Positions 16,447 to 24,220 of a stretch of DNA of 24,752 bases are shown one piece after another. The translations under genes and the position numbers were made by a program. Source of the stretch: Ramicandelaber brevisporus. Its lineage: Eukaryota; Kickxellomycota; Ramicandelaberales; Ramicandelaberaceae. Numbering within the stretch: position 1 is the stretch's first letter; every line of letters starts with the position of its first letter. Under the pieces are notes generated by a model. That model was not told the origin of the DNA, ran no database searches, and worked only from the letters and a program-made list of their open reading frames with translations. The stretch lies in NCBI GenBank assembly GCA_025201865.1, contig MU602831.1, forward strand, positions 8,127-32,878. Reading direction: 5' to 3'.

Positions 16447-16830
16447 CTAACGGAATCGAACCTTGAAGACATGCTTGTGACGTGTAACAGACTTCATTAC
16501 ATTAACCAAAACTTGAAAACGGAAGTCAACGACTACGGCGAGGGATGTTGAAACTAATGAAAGTGCGACAGTTGCAGCAGCAAAATAACACACACCGAGC
16601 TTCGGACATCGTTGAAAGCGAACCATCTGATCTAGGAACAGCCGAATAGTAGTGGTAGTAGTAACAGTAGTAGTGTTTGTAATGATGGTAGTGACTTTCA
16701 CACAATATGTAATCATGGAAGGTTCTATGAAGTTCCAGAAAATTACATTCAACTTGCAGTCTTCATTACACGAGAGAGATAAGTGAGTGAGTAAATGAGA
16801 CTGAGTGAATGGGACTGAGTGTGTGACCAT
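16447..16830 (-). CDS. Doubtful 127-codon ORF, hypothetical protein
   Basis: The ORF has a true ATG at 16830 and ends TAG. The translation has a Thr-rich stretch in the middle, then a hydrophobic segment from GVCYFAAATVALSLV to LAVVV that could span a membrane, then a basic tail ending KVRFR. It resembles no family I know. Against it: the Thr run is the complement of an AGT-rich stretch that reads Ser/Asn on the plus strand, which is the strand that repeats in this contig usually favour. ATTAAA occurs downstream on the minus strand. It may be a chance ORF. Confidence 0.2.
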   Translation of the reverse strand: MVTHSVPFTQSHLLTHLSLSCNEDCKLNVIFWNFIEPSMITYCVKVTTIITNTTTVTTTTTIRLFLDQMVRFQRCPKLGVCYFAAATVALSLVSTSLAVVVDFRFQVLVNVMKSVTRHKHVFKVRFR

Positions 16831-17226
16831 TATATGTTAACAGCCTCCTTCAAGCCGAAGAGTGAGAGAGAATGAGAGTGAGAGAATTAAAAGAAAACTG
16901 ACGATGCGTTCGCCAATTTACTAGCAAAAGAACCATTAATCACCTAACATGTGGTCGAAGTTACCGGATTTGCTGCGACTAGTTAGTCCGTCACGTTCTC
17001 ATCTCAAAATGAACACTGTGTTCACAAAGGAAAAGCACGCGGTTTGGTCACATCGAAGCTGTTGCTCACACGACCGCAACAAAAATGAGTGACTGGCTTT
17101 CGAAGTCTGCCAAGTTGGAGTATTCAGCATACTTGCTCGGCGCTGTGCTGATGAGTTGAAAGAGAAAAAAGTTGAAAAAATAATGAGAGTGGCATATTAC
17201 TTGTATGTTGACATGAGAGGGAGGCT

Positions 17227-17264
17227 TGACGTGATCAGCCAGCGCTGAAGCTGTCATTATAAAG
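17227..17264 (+). promoter_or_regulatory. Lipase core promoter: CRE-like site and TATA box
   Basis: TGACGTGA at 17227-17234 resembles a CREB/ATF site. TATAAAG at 17258-17264 lies 120 bp before the lipase ATG. The order and spacing fit a regulated RNA polymerase II promoter. The only other well-placed TATA box in the window is before the other secreted protein. Confidence 0.45.
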
Positions 17265-17383
17265 AGAGTGAACTATACAATATAGATGTGACATCCAAAG
17301 TGTGTAGTTCATATCAACAACAATAGCACTCTTAGCCTCCATTTGCTGCTATCCTCTCCCTGTTGCCATATTTCCCATCATTA

Positions 17384-18322
17384 ATGCGCGTCTCCTTTGT
17401 TGCTGCGGCTGTCTGTGCTGCTCTGGTATCATTCTCACCACTGGCTTCTGCAAACGCCGAGGCTAATCCCACTCCAGCTCCAGCTCCAGCTCCAGCGGCT
17501 GCACCACTCGTCAAGCGCCGAACTGGTATCGCAAGTGCTGCTCTGCGCAAAGACTTGACCACTGCCGTCCAATACTCAATGGCGGCTGTCCTGCCTCAAA
17601 TCCCCGGCCTGCCAGTCGAATGCGCCATCTGCGATCCATTCTTTTTGCCAAAGAGCAAGACTCTCGCCTTCTTCCTCAATGTTATCCCGTCCGCGCGTGG
17701 CATCGTGGCTCGCGATGATTTGAACAAGCGCATCGTGCTCGGCTTCTCTGGAACTTCTGACCCAATTGCCGCTCTCCAAGACCTCGACATTTACCAGCAA
17801 GTTTGGCCAACTGATATCAAGGGCTCGAAAGTGCATCGCGGTTTCCTCACCTCGTACATGTCTGTAATCAATCAGTTCCTTCCTCCGCTGGAAAAGGCGA
17901 TGGCAGGCGAATGTAAAGGATACCAAGTTTCTGTGGTTGGTCACTCTCTCGGTGGTGCTCAGGCTGTTTTGGCAGCTGTGGATCTCAAGCGCCGTCATCC
18001 AGACTGGAACATCAAGGTTTATCCATCGGGCAAACCACGCATTGGCAACGAGGCGTGGGCTAGATATGTCAACTCGCTGAATCTGCCCATCTATCGCCTG
18101 ACTGCGAAGCGCGACCAGGTACCGAGAATTCCGCTGAGATCGTGGGGATTCGTCCACGAAACAGGCGAGACGTGGATCACACCGGGTGGCGACTGGATCC
18201 AGTGCGACACGTTTGAAAACGGAGTGGGTGAAGACCAGTCATGCATTAACTCCGTTCCGTTCATCTTCACCAACTGGATTGATCACGTCTTGGCGTATCC
18301 AGGTACCTTTGGTAACAAATAA
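17384..18322 (+). CDS. Secreted class 3 triacylglycerol lipase
   Basis: The 312-residue preproprotein is of the Rhizomucor miehei lipase type (alpha/beta hydrolase). A signal peptide (about 1-23, ending LASA) is followed by a Pro/Ala linker and VKRR (about 43-46), a Kex2-like maturation site. Oxyanion region GFSGTSD, VHRGF, then the nucleophile elbow VVGHSLGGAQ (Ser188). Asp244 lies in RDQVPRIP and His301 in WIDHVLAYPG, completing the triad. The lid would follow GFSGTSD. Cys274 and Cys287 match a conserved disulfide near the C-terminus. The enzyme should hydrolyse acylglycerol esters outside the cell. It is somewhat shorter than R. miehei lipase (363-residue precursor) because of a shorter propeptide. 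Start: first ATG in frame, directly giving the signal peptide. The promoter has TATA and CRE-like sites, which suggests regulated expression. The TAA stop lies inside AATAAA. It converges on the Nop12-like gene. Confidence 0.95.
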   Translation: MRVSFVAAAVCAALVSFSPLASANAEANPTPAPAPAPAAAPLVKRRTGIASAALRKDLTTAVQYSMAAVLPQIPGLPVECAICDPFFLPKSKTLAFFLNVIPSARGIVARDDLNKRIVLGFSGTSDPIAALQDLDIYQQVWPTDIKGSKVHRGFLTSYMSVINQFLPPLEKAMAGECKGYQVSVVGHSLGGAQAVLAAVDLKRRHPDWNIKVYPSGKPRIGNEAWARYVNSLNLPIYRLTAKRDQVPRIPLRSWGFVHETGETWITPGGDWIQCDTFENGVGEDQSCINSVPFIFTNWIDHVLAYPGTFGNK

Positions 18323-18323
18323 A
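18318..18323 (+). terminator. AATAAA hexamer overlapping the lipase stop codon
   Basis: AATAAA contains TAA at 18320-18322. No other AATAAA was seen in the next 200 bp on the plus strand, which makes this one a better candidate for actual use than the septin copy. Confidence 0.4.
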
Positions 18324-18901
18324 CACGAACGTGATGCGGTAGATGCTATTGTGTAAGGTTTATTTTCTGGTTAGTTTCAATTCTAATTATTGTTGCTCTC
18401 TCTCTCCTCCTCCTCCTCCTCCTCCTCCTCCTCCTCCTCCTCTTCTTCTTCTTCTTCTTGTTCTTACTCCCTCCTCCAAAGTTATGCTTTGTAGTAAAGG
18501 AATCAATCGGAAGGTTTGTCTCAAGGTACTGTAGATGCTCACAATACTGTTAAAACAGTCAGATATCTTACAGTTGAATGAAGGTTTAATTTACGGATGT
18601 ATACCTCTTTTAGGGGGAAGTAGCGGCCGCTGTTCCTGATTTTGGTGGCTCCACAACTTTCTTACAATCATTTCACACAAACCTTATCTCAACCTTTACC
18701 AAACACCGTGCTACAGTATAGTGAGTCCACTTTTTCTCTCGAGTTGTTGGCTGTATTGTGGAGTGAGAAGAAAGTGCGTCATATCGCTTGGCTAATGACA
18801 ATGAGTGTGCTGTTTTTGTGTCAGTGTTTAATCAAAAGTTCACTGAAGCTTTTTTAAAAAAAGCAAAAGAAAAAGGGGAGTGTGAGTGTGGGTGTACGAA
18901 T
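18323..18901. other. Convergent spacer between lipase and Nop12-like gene
   Basis: The 579 bp hold a pyrimidine microsatellite (18396-18459), a perfect 6-bp hairpin ACTGTT-AA-AACAGT (18546-18559), a GCGGCCGC palindrome (18623-18630) and a near-palindrome of T- and A-runs flanked by GC (18848-18864). ATTAAA on the minus strand near 18828 could be the poly(A) signal of the Nop12-like gene. No gene is seen. Confidence 0.55.
18396..18459 (+). repeat. Compound CT/CTC/CTT microsatellite
   Basis: A CT run passes into about twelve CTC triplets and then about six CTT triplets, all pyrimidine on the plus strand. It lies 75 bp after the lipase stop and would be in its 3' UTR or just beyond. Homopurine-homopyrimidine mirror sequence of this kind can form triplex DNA. 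Confidence 0.9.
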
Positions 18902-20329
18902 TCAAGCCTTCGGTTTACGTGGCTTCTTTGCCTTCTTCATCTTCATGCCGGCTGCCTTGCCTCCGAGCTTGCCTCCGGGCTTGCCAGTCACATTTTGTCT
19001 TCTGGCGAGTCTGCGTGCAGCACCAGTCAGTGGCTGTTCTTTGAGTTTGAAGAATTCGTTCTTGTCATCCTCGCCTTCCTTGTTGACCTTTGTGATGCGA
19101 AGCTTGCGTCCGGCCGGAGTCTTGCCCTTTGCTGTTGCTGCCACTGTGGCGGCAGACACAAAGTTCGAATCATTCAGCTTCATTGCCAGAGGAACGCATG
19201 CCCGAGAGTCAAACTGGACAAATGCAAAGCCTTTACCGACATTGGTGGTGGAATCACGAACCACGCGCACATTGGTGACCTTGCCGCATTGGCCGAAAAA
19301 CTTGTACAAGTCTTCTTCGCAAGAGTCAAATGGCAAATTACCAACAAACACAGATGTACGACGATTGACTTTGTTGCCAACTGCATTAGCATCTGATTCA
19401 GCACCGCCAGCTGGAGTGCGAGCAGTGGTTGGCGGAGCTGCAAAATCAACACGCAAGTGATGCTCAAGGAAGACTTGGCCATTCAAATCACGAACTGCAT
19501 CCTGGACGGACTCCTTGGTGGAATAAACAACGAATGCATTGCAAACTGTGGCGCGGCTGTTGATGTCCTTCTTCTTTGCCAGTGCAGCCCGCATACCAAT
19601 GCGACTAAGCATCAGTGAGCGGAATCGGTAAGTCTCAATCGTGCCCTTGGTGCGGAAGAAGTCCTTGAAGGATGCTTGCTGAGACTTGTCAGTGAGAACG
19701 CTGACGGGAAGATTGCCGACAAAGCATGTGCGAGTCAGACGCTCAGCATCGTCCTTGCTATCAGCCTTTTTGGATGATTTTGTCTTCTTGCTATCCTCGT
19801 CGTCGCCATCGTCGCTTTCTTCTTCATCTTCATTGCCGACAATCTCCATCTTCTCAGTGCCATCGTCCGTAACAGCAGTAACATCAGCAGTAGTAGCAGT
19901 AGTAGCAGTAGTAGCAGCATCTTTAGTCGTTTCTTCGACAGCTTCAGTTTTCCTCTTCTTCTTGTTGTTTGCCTTTGGTGTGGTCACATTGGCATCCGCT
20001 TCCGTCTTATCCGCACTGCTGTCTTCGGTCGATTTACGCTTTGGTGCGGGTTTCTTCTTGTTTGATGCTTCGACTGCACTTGATGCTGGCGCGGCAGTGG
20101 ATACTGTAGTGGATACTGTGGCTGCAGCTGGCTGTTCAACCGGCTTTGCGCTTTTGGCAAACAGCGCGTCTAATTCAGAGTCGAAAGCTGGAGCTGCTGA
20201 TGTAGATGGAGCTGCAACTGTTGCTGTCGACTTGGCAGCGCTCGGCGTCTCTGCAACGGGCTTCTTCGACTCGCTCTTCGACTCGCTCTTCGACTCGCTC
20301 TTCGTGTTCTTGCCTTTAGATCGACTCAT
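18902..20329 (-). CDS. NOP12: Two-RRM nucleolar protein, Nop12-like
   Basis: The 475-residue protein has two RNA-recognition motifs. RRM1 (about 200-297) has RNP2 CFVGNLP and RNP1-like CNAFVVYS, separated by an insert with RSLMLSRIGMRAALAKKK. RRM2 (about 324-417) has VFVGNLP and GKGFAFVQF. The long basic loop between strands of RRM1 and the N-terminal SELDALFAKS motif are typical of Nop12/RBM34. The N-terminus holds three SESK repeats, Lys-rich nuclear or nucleolar signals (KKKRK) and an acidic Asp/Glu stretch at about 168-190. The C-terminus is Lys/Pro-rich. Length is close to yeast Nop12 (about 460). The family acts in 5.8S/large-subunit rRNA maturation in the nucleolus. The A-rich sequence before the ATG contains a period-12 repeat. 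Stop TGA followed by A. The alternative is another two-RRM nucleolar protein such as nucleolin/Gar2, but the RRM1 insert favours Nop12. Confidence 0.78.
   Translation of the reverse strand: MSRSKGKNTKSESKSESKSESKKPVAETPSAAKSTATVAAPSTSAAPAFDSELDALFAKSAKPVEQPAAATVSTTVSTAAPASSAVEASNKKKPAPKRKSTEDSSADKTEADANVTTPKANNKKKRKTEAVEETTKDAATTATTATTADVTAVTDDGTEKMEIVGNEDEEESDDGDDEDSKKTKSSKKADSKDDAERLTRTCFVGNLPVSVLTDKSQQASFKDFFRTKGTIETYRFRSLMLSRIGMRAALAKKKDINSRATVCNAFVVYSTKESVQDAVRDLNGQVFLEHHLRVDFAAPPTTARTPAGGAESDANAVGNKVNRRTSVFVGNLPFDSCEEDLYKFFGQCGKVTNVRVVRDSTTNVGKGFAFVQFDSRACVPLAMKLNDSNFVSAATVAATAKGKTPAGRKLRITKVNKEGEDDKNEFFKLKEQPLTGAARRLARRQNVTGKPGGKLGGKAAGMKMKKAKKPRKPKA
20264..20301 (-). repeat. 12-bp coding repeat (SESK x3) in the Nop12-like gene
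   Basis: Three near-identical 12-bp units (CTTCGACTCGCT on the plus strand) encode consecutive SESK units at residues 11-22. Identity at nucleotide level suggests recent slippage. Confidence 0.8.
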
Positions 20330-20987
20330 CGGCTTATTGCTTTATTTTTTGTTTTATTTTTTGTTTTTTTATTTTTTGTGTACTTTCGTATTTTTCTCTC
20401 TCTAAAAGCTTAAAATGGACAGGTTTATTAAAATGAGATCGACTAATTAAACGCCACGATAACATCGTCAACATGATGACAAAAGATATGAACTTGCGAA
20501 CATCGTATCTGTATCAAGATGTAGTGTCAAAGGTAGCGCTATTCCGCACTTTGACAGTGCATGCTTTGCCTCCAATACGACACCTCCAAGCACCGTCAGT
20601 TCAGCCTCCTTTCCGCTGCGATGAGCGCCGACTTTTGACTTTTGGCGTCTCCTTCGTGAAAGCGACTGAAATAAAAAGGCTGGTAATGGTCGCACAGCCG
20701 ATTGTCACCATTTTGAATCTGTAGTTTGTGTGCACATGTGTACCTGGCTGCATCGAGGGAGATGGAGGTTGCGCAGCTGGCGACGTTCATGAACATGCCA
20801 GAAGCAGTCCCGTCCATTTTTATGTCATTTTCTCCCCCAAGCGATCCAAGCGAGAGAGAGATACGCACACAGAGCAATCAATGCAGTAAAATTGCAGCCA
20901 ATCAGAACTTGCAAGAGTTTCGGCTGTCGGGAACCAACCTTCCTGCGCTGTTTTCCTTCGGGACAGTTGACGACGCTCTTGCTGATG
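20330..20987. other. Spacer with Nop12-like promoter and possible promoter of Sds3-like gene
   Basis: Next to the Nop12-like ATG is a T-rich tract on the plus strand with period-12 units (TTTTATTTTTTG-like). CCAATCAG at 20898-20905 is a good Hap/NF-Y site. On the minus strand a strong 3' splice-site-like run (CCTTTTTATTTCAG, ending near 20667) and AATAAA near 20425 raise the possibility of a small spliced transcript, but no coding product is convincing. Confidence 0.4.
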
Positions 20988-22116
20988 CTCTTCAGCGTCT
21001 GTTTCTTCCGTCTCCCTGACAATAAACCCAACACAGCACAGAGCGACAGCTCCTTCGCACCATACACACAGCACATACACAGCACACACATACACATACA
21101 CACACTCACTATCGCACACAGCAGCCACCACTATCACACCCACCCCAGGTTGACGGTTGTTTGTCGCAGATTGTTCCTCTTGCCTTTCGCCCCACTCCTC
21201 TCCCCCCCCTTCCCGCCTCAAGCACGAGCTCGTTCGACTTTGCAAACTTGCCTCATCCTCACTCGACCCTCCGTCGCTGCCTCTACCGCCGCCGCCACCT
21301 CCTCCATTCCACAGCCAGCCGAATTGTCGACCTCCGCGACACTCCAGTCGGTTAGTTAGCTAGCCAGCCAGCCAGCGAGTCCCGTTAGTTAGCGCAGTTT
21401 GACCTTTGTTCAGTATTGCCACAGCCTTGTCGGCGTTTCGTCATCAGCTCCAACCTGCGTCTGCGTGTGTGTGTGTGTTTGCGTGAACGAGCGAGTGAGT
21501 GAGTGAGTGCGTGTCCGTCGTCTTTGCTCGACTGCTTGTTTGCTCTAGCTTCTCACACGCTTGGTCCTTTTCTTTCTTCTTTTTTTTTATTCCAGCTGCT
21601 GCGATAGACGCTCCCTGTTGTCGGTCTCATAAACCACGCCGACCAGAAACGAGCGGGAGTGTGTGTGCGAGCGCAAGTCTGGCCGTCAACAAGCAGCAAC
21701 AAGCAGCAACAAGCAGAACGCAGCAGAACGCAGCAGAACGCAGCAACAGCACCAAGCACCAAAAAAGAAAAACAACAACAAGAACAACAAGAACAACGAG
21801 GCAGCTTATTGCTCCGGACCACCCACTCACCACACCCTTTCTCTCACAGACCACACTGTTCAACTCCACATAATTTTTATCAACTGCAGCAAACGAGCAT
21901 CAGCAAACCGAGCCAGACAAGCTTCAAACAGCCTCAACCAACAGCTGCACCAACTGCAACAGCAACTGCTACGCGTGTACACATCACTCTGCCACTCGCC
22001 TCATATACCTGTTCAAAGAATACAGCAGCAGCAGCAGCAGCATACAAACACACTCACACTCATACTCACTCACACATACTCACACGCGCGCGTATACGCT
22101 ATCTGTCTCTAGCTAT
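20988..22116 (+). promoter_or_regulatory. ATG-free 1.13-kb upstream region, probable long leader of the Sds3-like gene
   Basis: From 20988 to 22116 the plus strand has no ATG, while CAT (ATG on the other strand) occurs 15 times. This strand-specific absence is expected if the region is transcribed on the plus strand and scanned by ribosomes. It holds CA-rich stretches (about 21060-21115 and 22045-22090), a pyrimidine-rich middle, a direct repeat GTTAGTTAGC (21351-21360 and 21384-21393), tandem GTGAGT sequences (21495-21508), a strong acceptor-like TTTTTTTTATTCCAG (ending 21595), CAG/CAA repeats, and ACGCGCGCGTATACG just before the start codon. The transcription start is not visible. Confidence 0.55.
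21687..21746 (+). repeat. 10-bp tandem repeats in the leader of the Sds3-like gene
   Basis: Units AAGCAGCAAC (two), AAGCAGAACG (one) and CAGCAGAACG (two), then CAGCAACAGC, follow with an exact 10-bp period. This is not a simple CAG run. Confidence 0.8.
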
Positions 22117-24219
22117 ATGGCAACGCAAACCTTCCCGGCCCACCAGCCACTGCAAGTTGGCTTTGTTGGTGCGACCACTGCCGGTGCTGGCGGTGACACC
22201 TCGGGCGGCAACATGGGCAGCGCACTGGCGGTGCCTTCCTCCCCATCTTCAGACTCCTCTCGCTCGCTGACGCCGGCTCCCTCATCGCCACTCACTCCAC
22301 CCGGTCCTGACGCTCTTGACACTGATATGGACGATGGAGACAGCACAGGCTCTCCACTCGCCGAGTCTGCTTCTGTTTCCGGCTCTATCATGGCACGAGA
22401 AAGTGACTATGATATTGATGAAGACAACAACAGTAACACCAACAATAATAGCAACAGCAACAGCAACAGCAACAACAATAACAACAACGACGGTGGTAGT
22501 GGTGGTGATGGTGGTGACGGCGATGGTGGTGGTGGTTACCGCAGAGGTACAAGGTCACGCACACGTTCTCAGCATGACTCTGTAACTACTATCAGTGGTC
22601 GTCGTCAGCTGAAGCGTAGTCATAGCTCTGCAAATCTCGCTCAAGAAGCTACAGGCACAGCCACGGCCACAGCGGAAAGTGGAGTCACTGGTAGTCGGCG
22701 GTCGCTCAACAGCCGACTAGAAGCAGTGTCGTCACAGTCAGTTCCACCAACAGCGCCTCCTCACAAAAAGCTGAATCGGAACTCAAGTATGCGACATGAT
22801 TCTCCTGACAATGTTATTCGTCACATTAATGGTGAAAGCGACAACCACCACCAATCAGTCTCTGTCCAACAACAGGCAAATGGAAATTCTACAGCCAGTC
22901 ACACAAATCGAAACAAATCACGGCGGAGATCAAGTGTGGATAATGCAAGCCCACCAAGTAGCCCTCAGAGTGATGCTTCATCAACTAATACTAACACTAC
23001 CACTAATGTCACCAGTGGAGTTGGTGTAAAGCAGCAAAGACAAGTTGCGCAGGAATCAATGAGTGGAATTGAAAATGAATTACTAACTGTGCGGCAACTA
23101 CTATTGGACTATCAACTGCGTGAAAATGAAGATCAAATTAGACTGTGGAACTCAAAAAACCATCCAATTTTACACAAATGGAACACAAAATCTCAAAAGG
23201 ATTACAATGCTGATTTGGGCAATATCAATAAGCATCACTCAAAACTGAAAAGCATGCTCGAAATGGATTACAATCAAACTGTAGCTCAAGCCAGATGCAA
23301 TTTTGACTGTCAGCGCAAGTTATTAATTGCTGATATGATTGCTGAATTACAATTGCAAATACTAACTACCAGAGATGAGATGAGAGATGAGCTATACAGA
23401 GATGAGTGTGAAGATATCTATAAAATGCAAATCAAACCAGAAAATGCACCGCAGTCACCCATTTTGCCACATCGTAAACACACATCTTACATGCTGCATA
23501 CCTGGGAGCTCAACCATGATCTCGCTGCACTGGGTCTGTCTCCAGAGCCCACACCTCAGCCTGAGCAATACCATCCAATATTCAGTCAGATCCCTCCGTT
23601 TGCTCATCAAGATGTTCCTCGTGTTCACATTAGTGAGCCTCCTCCAATAATTGAGTCATGGTACAAACCACCTCAGCCACCTCAGCCACCACTGCAGCAA
23701 TCACAACCACCGCAGCAATCAACACAGCAGCAGCCACAGCCTCAGTCACAACCACAACCGCAGCCTCAGCTCGATCAACTATCGACACCCAAGCTGAATA
23801 CTACTGAGCAGCCACAGCAATCACGGTCTCTCAATGTCAAGGTTGAAGGAGATCAATTGAAGATTAACAATGACATGTTCGAGATCAACGATTACATTTC
23901 AGTCGAGTATCAAAGCCTGGAATTAAGAGGAACAGTTGTTGAAATTGCAGAGAGTGGAATGAAGATTATGCGCATTAACGGCTCAACGGTTCATATTACA
24001 GTCGCTGATATAGTTAATGGACAGTACGTAAATATGAAGCTAATCAATAAAAACCAACCCCATCCTCAACCCCAGCAACAGCAGCAACCACCTCAGCCTC
24101 AGCAGCACAGTCAGCTGCGCTTCGGCAATTCTCCTGCTGGCACGCCTTCTCTTGGCGCGCGCCCTCTTAATCAGCGCTCATCGTTGGCATCATCCACTGC
24201 TTCAATGCTTCACCAATAA
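22117..24219 (+). CDS. Sds3-like subunit of an Rpd3/Sin3 histone-deacetylase complex
   Basis: The 700-residue protein has two ordered regions. Residues about 312-440 are helical and charged: ENELLTVRQLLLDYQLREN, then HHSKLKSMLEMDY, then CNFDCQRKLLIADMIAELQ. This resembles the Sds3/BRMS1 coiled-coil domain that dimerises and binds Sin3. Residues about 572-645 (KINNDMFEINDYISVEYQ, GTVVEIAESGMKIMRI, ITVADIVNGQYVNMKL) resemble the small beta-rich C-terminal module of Sds3 proteins. Around them are disordered tracts: Asn/Ser and Gly/Asp runs at 104-140, a basic segment YRRGTRSRTR, and Pro/Gln runs at about 510-565 and 648-668. RRxS sites occur at about 194-197 and 270-273. In yeast and animals Sds3 supports Sin3-Rpd3 deacetylation at promoters. 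The assignment rests on pattern resemblance, so Dep1/BRMS1-like relatives are possible. It is much longer than yeast Sds3 (about 330 residues). The start is the first ATG after the long ATG-free leader, and the TAA stop lies inside AATAAA. Confidence 0.6.
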   Translation: MATQTFPAHQPLQVGFVGATTAGAGGDTSGGNMGSALAVPSSPSSDSSRSLTPAPSSPLTPPGPDALDTDMDDGDSTGSPLAESASVSGSIMARESDYDIDEDNNSNTNNNSNSNSNSNNNNNNDGGSGGDGGDGDGGGGYRRGTRSRTRSQHDSVTTISGRRQLKRSHSSANLAQEATGTATATAESGVTGSRRSLNSRLEAVSSQSVPPTAPPHKKLNRNSSMRHDSPDNVIRHINGESDNHHQSVSVQQQANGNSTASHTNRNKSRRRSSVDNASPPSSPQSDASSTNTNTTTNVTSGVGVKQQRQVAQESMSGIENELLTVRQLLLDYQLRENEDQIRLWNSKNHPILHKWNTKSQKDYNADLGNINKHHSKLKSMLEMDYNQTVAQARCNFDCQRKLLIADMIAELQLQILTTRDEMRDELYRDECEDIYKMQIKPENAPQSPILPHRKHTSYMLHTWELNHDLAALGLSPEPTPQPEQYHPIFSQIPPFAHQDVPRVHISEPPPIIESWYKPPQPPQPPLQQSQPPQQSTQQQPQPQSQPQPQPQLDQLSTPKLNTTEQPQQSRSLNVKVEGDQLKINNDMFEINDYISVEYQSLELRGTVVEIAESGMKIMRINGSTVHITVADIVNGQYVNMKLINKNQPHPQPQQQQQPPQPQQHSQLRFGNSPAGTPSLGARPLNQRSSLASSTASMLHQ

Positions 24220-24220
24220 A
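24215..24220 (+). terminator. AATAAA hexamer overlapping the Sds3-like stop codon
   Basis: AATAAA contains TAA at 24217-24219. The downstream sequence is T-rich (about 24246-24300), as expected of a fungal 3' end region. Confidence 0.4.

Larger units (their letters stand above)
16178..17383. other. AT-rich spacer between the giant gene and the lipase
   Basis: This 1.2-kb spacer begins with T-rich 3'-UTR-like sequence and a 13-bp tandem repeat (16214-16260). It then holds a doubtful minus-strand ORF (16447-16830) and GA-rich stretches (about 16780-16895). A 24-codon ATG-to-TGA ORF lies at about 17084, and the lipase promoter elements lie at 17227-17264. No RNA gene was convincing. Confidence 0.5.

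Noticed and set aside
16441-16520. tRNA-like T-loop (GGTTCGATTCC on the minus strand near 16450)
   Set aside because: The T-stem pairs poorly, and no matching acceptor strand, D-arm or anticodon stem is found within the expected distance.
18623-18630. GCGGCCGC (NotI) site as a cloning adaptor trace
   Set aside because: The flanks look like ordinary spacer sequence with no vector or adaptor sequence; a chance palindrome is simpler.
20473-20670. C-box-like ATGATGA as a possible C/D snoRNA
   Set aside because: The next CTGA is nearly 190 nt away and there are no terminal pairing or guide features.
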